Assembly: GCA_015063125.1 (NCBI GenBank)
Contig: SUTB01000001.1
Span: 62,001-126,000 of the forward strand
Reading direction: 5' to 3'
Origin: Thermoplasmata archaeon
GTDB lineage: Archaea; Thermoplasmatota; Thermoplasmata; Methanomassiliicoccales; Methanomethylophilaceae
Length of the DNA: 64,000 bases
The notes beneath the pieces were generated by a model. That model was not told where the DNA came from and did no database searches. It was given only the letters and a program-made list of their open reading frames with translations. The first letter of the stretch is position 1. The number at the start of each line of letters is the position of its first letter. The translations under genes and the position numbers were made by a program. Positions 8,964-15,944 of the stretch are shown here, in pieces.

Positions 8964-9349
8964 ACGGCCGCTCCAACGTGAAGGAGGAGCCGCACGACTT
9001 CGACGACCTTCCGCCGGAGGTCCGCGAAGCGCTGCTCAAGCGGAGTGCGACGAGGAATCCTGAGCGCTCCACCCTGTCGAAGCTCGAAGGGAAGTACATG
9101 ATGGCGCTCCTGATCTACCTTGACAGGATGTCGCCCGTTCTCAAGTCCGACATCTACAACGACATCTCCCGCAGCGGGAGGATGACCGACAAGCTGAACG
9201 ACCTGCTGTCGATGGGATTGATCGAGATGTATCGCACCGGGAGGACGGATTCCAAGGTCATCGTCATCACGGACAAGGGGAGGAAGGTCGCCGGCATCAT
9301 ATCGGAGATGATCGGGATCATCGAAGGCGATACGGCCAAGAAGGATTGA
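8933..9349 (+). CDS. Winged-helix transcriptional regulator
   Basis: The frame as sequenced begins with GTG at 8933 and encodes 138 residues. From about residue 45, LEGKYMMALLIYLDRMSPVLKSDIYNDI is followed by RMTDKLNDLLSMGLIEMYR and a hairpin wing VIVITDKGRKVAGII. This is the standard MarR/ArsR-like winged helix of archaeal DNA-binding proteins. The first 35 residues are low-complexity and probably belong to a longer N-terminus cut off by the G tract. It is divergent from the giant surface-protein gene, so that gene is a reasonable but unproven target. Confidence 0.75.
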   Translation: MRSLRLGEGIDGRSNVKEEPHDFDDLPPEVREALLKRSATRNPERSTLSKLEGKYMMALLIYLDRMSPVLKSDIYNDISRSGRMTDKLNDLLSMGLIEMYRTGRTDSKVIVITDKGRKVAGIISEMIGIIEGDTAKKD

Positions 9350-9399
9350 ACCTCGGTATCCATTCAGTATCCAGTCATCCGAGGGGTCCTCGACATGAT

Positions 9400-9778
9400 A
9401 TGGCTTGAAAAGGGACGATTCACGATCCCCCGATCGGACGGAGGCTCCGCTGGGGAATGCCCTTGCCTGGCGTCTCAGGAAGAAGATATCCGGCTCCGAG
9501 AAGGGTCCGTCCATGACGAGGTCGTTGTTCTTCGGTGCGAATTCCAGATCTGATACTGCGAATGGTGTGAACTTTGCAAAGTCCGTCAGTGTCTGGCCGT
9601 TATCCTTCAGGCGTTCCTTGTTTCTCAGATAGGTGGTCATGACCACGCTGTAATGCTGCGCGAAGCAGACCACCTCGTTGTCCTGGATGTACCTGACGTA
9701 GCTGCCGATTGTGTCGTGGACACCCTCGTATACCCTGAGGAGCTCTCCGCATTCGCTGCATCTCCTGATCCTGTATCG
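9400..9778 (-). pseudogene. 5'-truncated fragment of an unrecognised protein with a Cys motif
   Basis: On the minus strand a coherent protein segment begins without any start codon at RYRIRRCSECGELLRVYEG, continues VRYIQDNEVVCFAQHYSVVMTT, and runs toward 9400. An in-frame TAA lies a few codons upstream. The CSEC pair could be half of a zinc knuckle. Its 5' boundary (9778) abuts the 5' boundary of an opposite-strand fragment (9780). The 3' end is unclear because the frame continues antisense to the regulator. I do not recognise the family. Confidence 0.45.
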
Positions 9779-9779
9779 C

Positions 9780-9977
9780 GACGGTGAATGGATCGATTGG
9801 TGCGACGAGATTGACGATTACGCAAATGATTTTAACGAATGTGTCCTCGATAACTTCTGGATAAAGGCCTATGCAACCTTGGATTCAGGAAAGGTTGACA
9901 ATCCGTTATACGATGCTCTGTTGATCCTGATAGTGGCGGGCGTTTTCGCATCATACATAGCGGTCCGCAGAAGGTAA
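9780..9977 (+). pseudogene. 3' fragment of a membrane-anchored protein
   Basis: From about 9780 the plus strand reads DGEWIDWCDEIDDYANDFNE, then a C-terminal hydrophobic segment YDALLILIVAGVFASYIAV ending in RRR. This is the layout of a C-terminally anchored surface protein. No credible start lies nearby; the preceding codons are antisense to the minus-strand fragment. It is probably the remaining tail of a decayed surface-protein gene. Confidence 0.45.
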
Positions 9978-10069
9978 TCAGCCGATGTGAAATATGGAAA
10001 GACAGGGTTTTCGAGAAGTGCTAGCAAACCTTGTGCACCCTCGCAATCCTCTTCCTTCGGTTTCTCTAT

Positions 10070-11278
10070 TCATCTGGCCCTATGCGTCCTCATATGCTCG
10101 GCAATGGTGCGAATGGTGTCCCTGTCGATATCGTATCTATCCAAGGAGTCCATACCATACCTTTTCCTGATGGATTCCAACCGATCAGTCAGCTCCGAGT
10201 CGTCTTTATCTGTTCCCAGAAGAGAATCCAAAGTGGTCTGGTTAGGATTCGATTTCGTCAGGTTGTACACATTGATGCCTATGCGCCTGATTGGACGGAA
10301 AGGAAGCTCGTCAAAGAGCGACATGGCGACTTCGTGCAGCTCTATCGGATCATCACATGCCTTCATGGATCTGTTGGCCGAGAATGTGGTCCTATCGGTG
10401 TACGAGCCCATGATGAACATACCGTTCCCGAATTTACCGTACCTATTCAGATTGTTCACTATATCAACACACATCAGGAACATCACGTCTGAAAGAAGCC
10501 AGTAATCATCGATATTTCTCAGAAAAGTCAGGCTCCTGCTGATGGATTTGGAATCCTCCGGGAGATGCGGCGTCACCACCCTGGAGTCCAGACCTTCGGC
10601 CAAGTCAAGGATCCTCTGTGCCTGAGAGCCCAACAAACCAATGACTTCGGCTCTATGCTCGCGTACGTCCTTAGGTGTGATCAGACCGATCGAATGAAGT
10701 TTCTCATATGTCTTCGGACCGATCGAATTTATCTCTCCGATATCGCGTCCATCCATCAGATCCATGAACTCCTGCGGGGACAGTATCTCGAAGTATCCGT
10801 CAGGCTTCATCTCCTCACTTCCGGCCTTCGCGGATACCATATTGTACCCCAGTCCAACGGAGCATCCCATGCCCAGTTCGTCCCTGACGCGTCTCTTGAT
10901 CTCATGCGCGAACCGTCTGGCCCCGTCCAAGTCTCCTGCAGTATTGGTAACGTCCAGGTATGCTTCGTCAAGCATCACAGGCTGCATGACGTCCGTATAT
11001 TCCGACCAGAGGCTGTGAAGCTCCTCTGTTGCTGCACGGTACTTCTTCATGTTACCGTTGATGAATACGGCAGTGGGGCAGATGCGCTTCGCTTCCTGAA
11101 CGGAGATGCCCGAGCGCAAGCCCGCCTCCCTGGCAGGATAGTTGCATGTTCCCACGACCTGAATCTGGTCCGAGGGGGAGAGTACCACTACGGGTTTGTC
11201 CCTCAGAGAGGGATCGTCCCTCATCTCGACAGATGCGTAGTAGCAGTCCATATCAACATGGATGATCATGCGATCCAA
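10070..11278 (-). CDS. dinB: DNA polymerase IV, Y family
   Basis: This translesion polymerase has about 400 residues, a normal length. Motif I is MIIHVDMDCYYASVE, motif III MLDEAYLD (acidic catalytic pair, with M-L in place of the usual S-I), and the helix-hairpin-helix region is INSIGPKTYEKLHSIGL. The little-finger domain follows, with a short C-terminus and no evident PCNA-binding peptide. Two starts are possible: TTG at 11278, preceded by AGGTGGG at good spacing, or ATG at 11269. I list the longer. It is flanked on both sides by gene fragments (9400-9977, 11399-12011). Confidence 0.93.
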   Translation of the reverse strand: MDRMIIHVDMDCYYASVEMRDDPSLRDKPVVVLSPSDQIQVVGTCNYPAREAGLRSGISVQEAKRICPTAVFINGNMKKYRAATEELHSLWSEYTDVMQPVMLDEAYLDVTNTAGDLDGARRFAHEIKRRVRDELGMGCSVGLGYNMVSAKAGSEEMKPDGYFEILSPQEFMDLMDGRDIGEINSIGPKTYEKLHSIGLITPKDVREHRAEVIGLLGSQAQRILDLAEGLDSRVVTPHLPEDSKSISRSLTFLRNIDDYWLLSDVMFLMCVDIVNNLNRYGKFGNGMFIMGSYTDRTTFSANRSMKACDDPIELHEVAMSLFDELPFRPIRRIGINVYNLTKSNPNQTTLDSLLGTDKDDSELTDRLESIRKRYGMDSLDRYDIDRDTIRTIAEHMRTHRAR

Positions 11279-11398
11279 ACAATCCCACCTGCATGTGGAT
11301 GGAGTGCATGTTATGATAACTTTATGTGCATAATCAGTGCCTCGGGCGCATCGTATTATGCAATCCTCACCATCCCTCGGGGACTTTGGAATCCAGTA

Positions 11399-11668
11399 TC
11401 AGATTGAACGATTCCAATGAGAAATCGGTCTTGAGAATTCCGTCTCCAGCCCGAAGGATTCTATCTCCATTCTGGCCTTGAGCGCAGATGGGCCGTCGAA
11501 CGCTACGAATAGCGGGATGATGCGCACCTTCTTCTTGCCAGAATCAATAATGTCCCTCATGGCTTCCGATACCGTCTCCCCGTTGCGGCAATAGCACGTC
11601 TCTGTATCCCATCCGGCATCTCTAAGGTATCCGGAATAGAATTCAGCGGTTTTCGAGGATCCAGAAGC
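11399..11668 (-). pseudogene. 5'-truncated sirohydrochlorin cobaltochelatase (CbiX)-like fragment
   Basis: The coding-like segment starts near 11668 with SGSSKTAEFYSGYLRDAGWD and continues to IIPLFVAFDGPSALKARMEI. It resembles the CbiX/CbiK-type chelatase fold (cobalt insertion into sirohydrochlorin). The N-terminal part with the metal-binding histidine is missing; the upstream frame is antisense to the PRTase fragment. It looks like a remnant. The family call is tentative. Confidence 0.4.
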
Positions 11669-12011
11669 GCTCAAAGAGGCCGTCAAAGGATTCATGGGCA
11701 TGTTCGACCGTGAGATCTTCGACTGCATCGTGACATGCAAAGGAACGTCCAGCATGTTCGCGGCTATTATGGCGGATAGGCTGAACAGTAGTGTGCTGAT
11801 CGGAACCGAAGGTATCGCCAAAGGGACCAAAGTGATCGTGATAATGGATGAGCTCAGGTCCGGTGAATGCGCAAAGAAACTCATCACTGGAATAGAGGCC
11901 AAGGGCGGAGAAGTCATCCGTATAGGTTTCATCTCGGAGATCGTATCGGAAGGCGCCAGGAAGAGTAAGATTCTAAGAGGTTATCCCTTCGAGGCGCTTG
12001 TAACCATCTGA
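11640..12011 (+). pseudogene. 5'-truncated adenine phosphoribosyltransferase-like fragment
   Basis: From about 11646 the plus strand reads AVFEDPEALKEAVKGFMGMF, then IFDCIVTCKGTSSMFAAIM and VIVIMDELRSGECAKKLI. This resembles the C-terminal two thirds of a type I PRTase of the APRT kind (the DEL-SG segment replaces the usual ED-TTG phosphoribose loop). The N-terminus is absent: a TAG sits at 11637 immediately before the coding-like part. An internal ATG at 11694 is the first usable start. It lies head-to-head with the CbiX-like fragment, both cut at about 11640-11668. Confidence 0.5.
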
Positions 12012-12021
12012 AACCCCTCAT

Positions 12022-12049
12022 CAGCCCCTTCCCCAACATTTCGGGGCTG
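12022..12049 (+). terminator. Hairpin after the PRTase fragment
   Basis: CAGCCCC (12022-12028) pairs with GGGGCTG (12043-12049). It lies between the PRTase fragment and the promoter of the next gene. No long T-run follows. Confidence 0.5.
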
Positions 12050-12066
12050 GGCAATCATCTCTTCAT

Positions 12067-12077
12067 TTTGATATATC
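12067..12077 (+). promoter_or_regulatory. TATA box for the EFR1-type gene
   Basis: TTTGATATATC is centred 27 nt before the ATG at 12099, consistent with a leaderless transcript. Confidence 0.65.
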
Positions 12078-12098
12078 GGGCTGACGATTTCCAGGCCG

Positions 12099-12824
12099 AT
12101 GATCTGTTATTTCTCAGCAACCGGGAACAGCAAGAGAGTAGCCGAGCGTATCGCCGAAGCAATAGGCGAGGATGCAGTCTCGATAGAGGCACTGGATCCA
12201 GCCAAGGTCAGTGGAGTGAAACTGTCGTTGGTCTCTCCCGTGTATTTCTGGACGATGCCTGTTATCGTGAAGGAGTTCCTGGAGAAGGTTGATCCCAAGG
12301 AGCTGGGATTCCTGATAATCACTTACGGATCAACCACGGGACATTTCAAGCACGATGCGGAGGCGATCCTGAAGAGCGAGTTCCAATCCAGCTACGAGAT
12401 AAGGATGCCGGATACCTGGACACCGGAATACGATGTCAGCGACCAATCCTCGATCAAGGATCAAGTGGCGGCTTCTGAGAAATCCATAGATGATCTGATA
12501 GCATCAATAAAGAAGGGCGAGAAAGGAAACTTCATCACGAAGACAAAATCATCCCTCACAAGGGCGCTCTCCGATAAAGCCTTCCATCTTGCCAGGGCTA
12601 CCAAGAACTTCCATCTGGCGGACGGATGTACCGGATGCGGGCTGTGCGCTGACAGATGCCCCGATAAGGCGATAGAGATCAGGGATGGCAAACCGGAATG
12701 GGTGAAGGACCGCTGCGAGATCTGCTTCAGATGCCTTCATCACTGTCCCGAGTTCGCTATACAGTACGGCAACGGGAAGACCGAGAAGCACGGGCAGTAC
12801 ACAAATCCGTATACGAAAATCTGA
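12099..12824 (+). CDS. EFR1-type flavodoxin-ferredoxin fusion protein
   Basis: The 241-residue protein begins MICYFSATGNSKRVAERIAE, a flavodoxin FMN-binding loop (S-A-T-G-N-S). It keeps the flavodoxin fold to about residue 150, then has two [4Fe-4S] motifs near 175 (CTGCGLCADRCP) and 205 (CEICFRCLHHCP). Such EFR1 proteins are cytoplasmic low-potential electron carriers. The partner is unknown; no hydrogenase or dehydrogenase is next to it. The start is supported by the TATA box at 12067-12077 and a leaderless transcript. It is closed by the hairpin at 12832-12849. Confidence 0.88.
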   Translation: MICYFSATGNSKRVAERIAEAIGEDAVSIEALDPAKVSGVKLSLVSPVYFWTMPVIVKEFLEKVDPKELGFLIITYGSTTGHFKHDAEAILKSEFQSSYEIRMPDTWTPEYDVSDQSSIKDQVAASEKSIDDLIASIKKGEKGNFITKTKSSLTRALSDKAFHLARATKNFHLADGCTGCGLCADRCPDKAIEIRDGKPEWVKDRCEICFRCLHHCPEFAIQYGNGKTEKHGQYTNPYTKI

Positions 12825-12831
12825 AAGGAAG

Positions 12832-12849
12832 TGTGGCCGTATGGCCACA
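12832..12849 (+). terminator. Terminator after the EFR1-type gene
   Basis: TGTGGCC (12832-12838), GTAT, GGCCACA (12843-12849) form a perfect 7-bp stem 8 nt after the stop, followed by a T-containing stretch. The same stem recurs at 13056-13073. Confidence 0.7.
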
Positions 12850-12863
12850 TAGTTGTTCTGATC

Positions 12864-13007
12864 TCATGGGTACTGGGCCCACTGGACGCGAAGGCATGCA
12901 GGGGGCTTGTTACCTTTTTGCACATGGAACTCCACGCATTCGCGGCAGTTACCGTGACGGGGACAGTCCTTGTTGGGACAGATGCAATCCTCTTTGATGT
13001 CTACCAT
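12864..13007 (-). CDS. Small cysteine-rich protein (47 residues)
   Basis: Reading from the ATG at 13007 gives MVDIKEDCICPNKDCPRHGN, then CRECVEFHVQ and PPACLRVQWAQYP. Six cysteines and two histidines in the pattern C-x-C-x4-C-x2-H-x2-C-x2-C...C suggest a small metal-binding protein. Similar tiny Cys-rich proteins occur in anaerobic bacteria and archaea, with no function known to me. A longer in-frame start (MATSFFPDN...) exists upstream, but the start at 13007 places the Cys motifs as in the family. It sits between two near-identical terminators. Confidence 0.7.
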   Translation of the reverse strand: MVDIKEDCICPNKDCPRHGNCRECVEFHVQKGNKPPACLRVQWAQYP

Positions 13008-13045
13008 GCCGAAAAGATAGCGGTGATGGATTAAACGATTATCGG

Positions 13046-13073
13046 GAAAAAAGGATGTGGCCATAAGGCCACA
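13046..13073 (-). terminator. Terminator of alaS
   Basis: TGTGGCC (13056-13062), ATAA, GGCCACA (13067-13073). On the minus strand a T6 run follows (complement of 13047-13052). It lies 9 nt after the alaS stop codon. Confidence 0.85.
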
Positions 13074-13081
13074 TGATGTTT

Positions 13082-14857
13082 TCAGTCGAACTTGCCGACG
13101 ACTGCCTTGATACGCCTGACGCCGGCTGCGGAGCTCTCTTCCTTCTTGATCTTGAATCCCTGAAGCTCCTTGGTGTTCTTGACGTGAGGTCCTCCGCACA
13201 TCTCTGCGGAAACGTCGCCGATCCTGTAGACCTTGACGATCTCGCCGTATTTTGTGGTGAAAACTCCCTCGACTCCCTCGTCCTTGGCCTGCTCGTAGGG
13301 CATCTCGATGCACTCCACAGGGATCTCGGCCTTGATGCATTCGTTCACCCAGTCCTCGATCTGCTTGAGCTCCTCGGGCGTGACCTTCCTGTCAAGGTTG
13401 AAGTCGAATCTGAGCCTCTCAGCTGTGATGTTGGATCCCTTCTGGTGGATGTCCGGCGATACGAACTTCCTCAGAGCCGCGTTGAGAAGATGTGTGGCGG
13501 TGTGCAGCTTGGTGGTCTCCTCGCTGTGATCGGCGAGACCTCCCTTGAATGTTCCGCCGTCTCCCTTTGAGACGTCCTGGTGCTTCTTGAACCTGCCGTT
13601 GAAGTCGTCCATGTCGACCTTCAGGCCCTTCTCAGCCGCCAGCTCCACAGTCATTTCGATGGGGAATCCGTAAGTGTCGTACAGCCTGAAGACGGTCTCT
13701 CCGTTCAGTACAGGGCTGTCACCGTTCTCGGCGACCATCTGGTCGAATCTCCTGAGTCCCTTCATCACAGCCTTGTGGAACTTGAGCTCCTCGTTGTTGA
13801 TGTTGGTGAAGATGAAGTCCTTGTTCTTCTCCAGCTCGGGGTATGCCTTGCAGTAGTTGTTGACGATGACCTCTGCGATCTTCTGCATGAAGGGCTCCTC
13901 GTAGCCGAGTTTGGACATATACCTGGAGGATCTCCTGATGAGCCTCCTGAGGATGTATCCCTGTCCGATCTTCGCCGGAACAACCCCGTCGCCCAGGATG
14001 AATGTGGCGGCCCTCATGTGGTCCGCTATGATCCTGAATGCCCTGGTGTCATCGTCGTTCTCTCCGTACTTCTTTCCGGTGATCTCCGCGATCTTGTCGA
14101 TGATGGGGGTGAATAAGGGGGTGTCGTACACGGTCTCGTTGCCGTTGAGGATACGGAGGATCCTCTCCAGACCCATTCCGGTGTCGACGTTCTTCTGCGC
14201 CAGAGGAGAGAAGGTTCCGTCAGCGTTCTTGTTGTACTGCATGAAGACGTTGTTCCAAATCTCGGTGAATTTACCGCAGTGGCATGAGGGTCCGCAGTTC
14301 GGTCCGCATTTGGGCCTTCCGTCGTCGTAGAATATCTCGGTGTCGGGTCCGCAGGGTCCTGTCTGTCCTGCAGGTCCCCACCAGTTGTCCGACTTGGGAT
14401 AGAAGTAGATCTGCTCGTCGGTGAGTCCGTGGGATTTCCACAGTTCAGCCGTCTCAGTGTCCCTGGGCGCGTCAGCGTCTCCGGCGAATGCGGTGACGGA
14501 CAGCTGTTCCGGTTTGATGCCGAGGACCTTGGTCAGAAGGTCGTAGCTGAACTCGATGGACTCCTTCTTGAAGTAGTCTCCAAGCGACCAGTTGCCGAGC
14601 ATCTCGAAGAAGGTGAGGTGGCTGGCGTCCCCTACCTCATCTATGTCCCCGGTCCTAACGCATTTCTGGAAGTCCACCAGTCTCTTGCCTGCAGGGTGCT
14701 TCTCTCCGAGCAGGTAGGGAACGAGCGGATGCATTCCCGCGGTCGTGAACAGAACGGTAGGGTCGTTCTCAGGTATGAGCGAGGCAGAGCTGATGTAAGC
14801 GTGCCCCCTCTCCTTGAAGAAGTTGACGAAAGTCTCTCTCATCTCTTGAGCGTCCAT
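13082..14857 (-). CDS. alaS: Alanyl-tRNA synthetase, short form without C-Ala domain
   Basis: It charges tRNA-Ala. The class II catalytic core is present: LFTTAGMHPLVPYLLG, then RTGDIDEVGDASHLTFFEML (motif 2 region), then GMGLERI (motif 3). The editing domain is complete, with HTATH and CGGPH zinc/active-site residues. The protein ends right after it, at 591 residues; the usual enzyme is about 870-900 and carries a C-Ala/DHHA1 domain. The sequence is of bacterial type (GPAGQTGPCGPDTEIFYDD and a Cys-rich insert CGPNCGPSCHCG). The ATG at 14857 is preferred over the GTG at 14866 because AGGAG lies 7 nt before it. No frameshift is visible at the 3' end, and the terminator follows at once. Confidence 0.93.
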   Translation of the reverse strand: MDAQEMRETFVNFFKERGHAYISSASLIPENDPTVLFTTAGMHPLVPYLLGEKHPAGKRLVDFQKCVRTGDIDEVGDASHLTFFEMLGNWSLGDYFKKESIEFSYDLLTKVLGIKPEQLSVTAFAGDADAPRDTETAELWKSHGLTDEQIYFYPKSDNWWGPAGQTGPCGPDTEIFYDDGRPKCGPNCGPSCHCGKFTEIWNNVFMQYNKNADGTFSPLAQKNVDTGMGLERILRILNGNETVYDTPLFTPIIDKIAEITGKKYGENDDDTRAFRIIADHMRAATFILGDGVVPAKIGQGYILRRLIRRSSRYMSKLGYEEPFMQKIAEVIVNNYCKAYPELEKNKDFIFTNINNEELKFHKAVMKGLRRFDQMVAENGDSPVLNGETVFRLYDTYGFPIEMTVELAAEKGLKVDMDDFNGRFKKHQDVSKGDGGTFKGGLADHSEETTKLHTATHLLNAALRKFVSPDIHQKGSNITAERLRFDFNLDRKVTPEELKQIEDWVNECIKAEIPVECIEMPYEQAKDEGVEGVFTTKYGEIVKVYRIGDVSAEMCGGPHVKNTKELQGFKIKKEESSAAGVRRIKAVVGKFD

Positions 14858-14899
14858 GATGTACACTCCTATCTAACGAGGGTGGCTATCGCACCCTTA

Positions 14900-14912
14900 T
14901 TAATAATATATC
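14900..14912 (-). promoter_or_regulatory. TATA region for alaS
   Basis: On the minus strand the stretch reads GATATATTATTA, about 45 nt before the alaS ATG, leaving a leader of roughly 20-25 nt that holds the AGGAG site. Confidence 0.6.
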
Positions 14913-14927
14913 GCAAAAAGGAAAGGT

Positions 14928-14945
14928 CAGGGGCAGAAGCCCCTG
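14928..14945 (-). terminator. Terminator after the membrane-anchored protein gene
   Basis: CAGGGGC (14928-14934), AGAA, GCCCCTG (14939-14945). On the minus strand it runs into CCTTTCCTTTTTGC. It lies 11 nt after the stop at 14956. Confidence 0.8.
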
Positions 14946-14955
14946 ATGTCAGGTT

Positions 14956-15912
14956 TCAGGCGAACAGGTTCGTTCCGATAAGTTTGTAGATCTCAATACC
15001 CACATCAGTTTCGAGATAATCCTCTTCATCATCGTAATAATCGACTGTGTAGCTGTACTCGACACAATAGATTACATCGTTCTTTCCCACCCACAGCTTA
15101 TAGGCGGAGCTTCCCTCGAGGCCGTCGTCTACAAGATCGATCTTGTAGGTGTACACGGTGGTGTCCCTTATGCCGAAGGCAGTCTCTATCCTCTCATCCT
15201 TCTCATCTGTCTTGACAGCGTCTTTGCTGACGTATTCGAGGAATGATTCGAGGGATATGCCCTGGAGGAAATAGCTCCTGTCGCCACTTAATTCCACGGA
15301 GTTCACTTTGAAGTCGATGTTACCGTCATCGACGGATGTGACCTGGTAGCGTACAGAGTCGGTCAGACTGCTGACGGTGGTCTTTCCGTAGATTGTCCTT
15401 CCGTCGATGGATTCGACCTCGTAATGGGTTGTGAATCCATAGGGTGGTTCGTTGTGCTTTACGATCACAAAGGTCCCTACCTGAGGCGGATCATCCCCGG
15501 GGACCGAGTCGATGTCCAGGTTCGTGTCCGTGACCTGCTTGACGATCCGGTCGTCACCGGTGCCTTTGACAGTCTTGTAGATGAATCCGGAATCTGCGTT
15601 CACATAACAGATCTCGTCCGATAGGTTGGTGAATCTGATGCAGTCGATCTCCTCTCCTTTGAACTCGACCCTGTCCTCAACGCCGCCGACTATATCATCC
15701 AGATCGACGAAGTACTCCTCGATAAAGTGGGAGACGGACATGTACCCTTCGAGATTCTCGTCGAGGGTGTAAGACATCTCGTAGTAGTCGCCCACTTTGA
15801 TTTCCTCCTTCAGTCTGTCGCCCTGGTCACCGGGGTTGTACAGCATGTATGTAGCTAAGCATGCTATCACCACGATCGCCGCTATGACGACTATCGCAAT
15901 CTTGGAATTCAT
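14956..15912 (-). CDS. Membrane-anchored extracytoplasmic protein, function unknown
   Basis: From the ATG at 15912 the 318-residue protein starts MNSKIAIVVIAAIVVIACLA, a single N-terminal membrane segment (residues 4-24). An acidic, beta-rich extracellular part follows, with many Asp/Glu/Tyr and repeated short units such as GDYYEMSYTLDE and GIRDTTVYTYKIDLVDD. No enzyme motif was recognised. The frame is open further upstream, but that part is antisense to nifB. A TATATATTT box 26 nt before 15912 supports a leaderless start there. Confidence 0.75.
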   Translation of the reverse strand: MNSKIAIVVIAAIVVIACLATYMLYNPGDQGDRLKEEIKVGDYYEMSYTLDENLEGYMSVSHFIEEYFVDLDDIVGGVEDRVEFKGEEIDCIRFTNLSDEICYVNADSGFIYKTVKGTGDDRIVKQVTDTNLDIDSVPGDDPPQVGTFVIVKHNEPPYGFTTHYEVESIDGRTIYGKTTVSSLTDSVRYQVTSVDDGNIDFKVNSVELSGDRSYFLQGISLESFLEYVSKDAVKTDEKDERIETAFGIRDTTVYTYKIDLVDDGLEGSSAYKLWVGKNDVIYCVEYSYTVDYYDDEEDYLETDVGIEIYKLIGTNLFA

Positions 15913-15930
15913 ATTGAATGAACCGGGTCG

Positions 15931-15941
15931 CAAATATATAC
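15931..15941 (-). promoter_or_regulatory. TATA box for the membrane-anchored protein gene
   Basis: The minus strand reads GTATATATTTG, centred about 25 nt before the ATG at 15912. It overlaps the 3' end of nifB. Confidence 0.7.
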
Positions 15942-15944
15942 CAG

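Noticed and set aside
8816-9673. 285-codon minus-strand gene
   Set aside because: Its second half is antisense to the winged-helix regulator; only the part above about 9400 reads as coding and that part lacks a start, so it is listed as a fragment.
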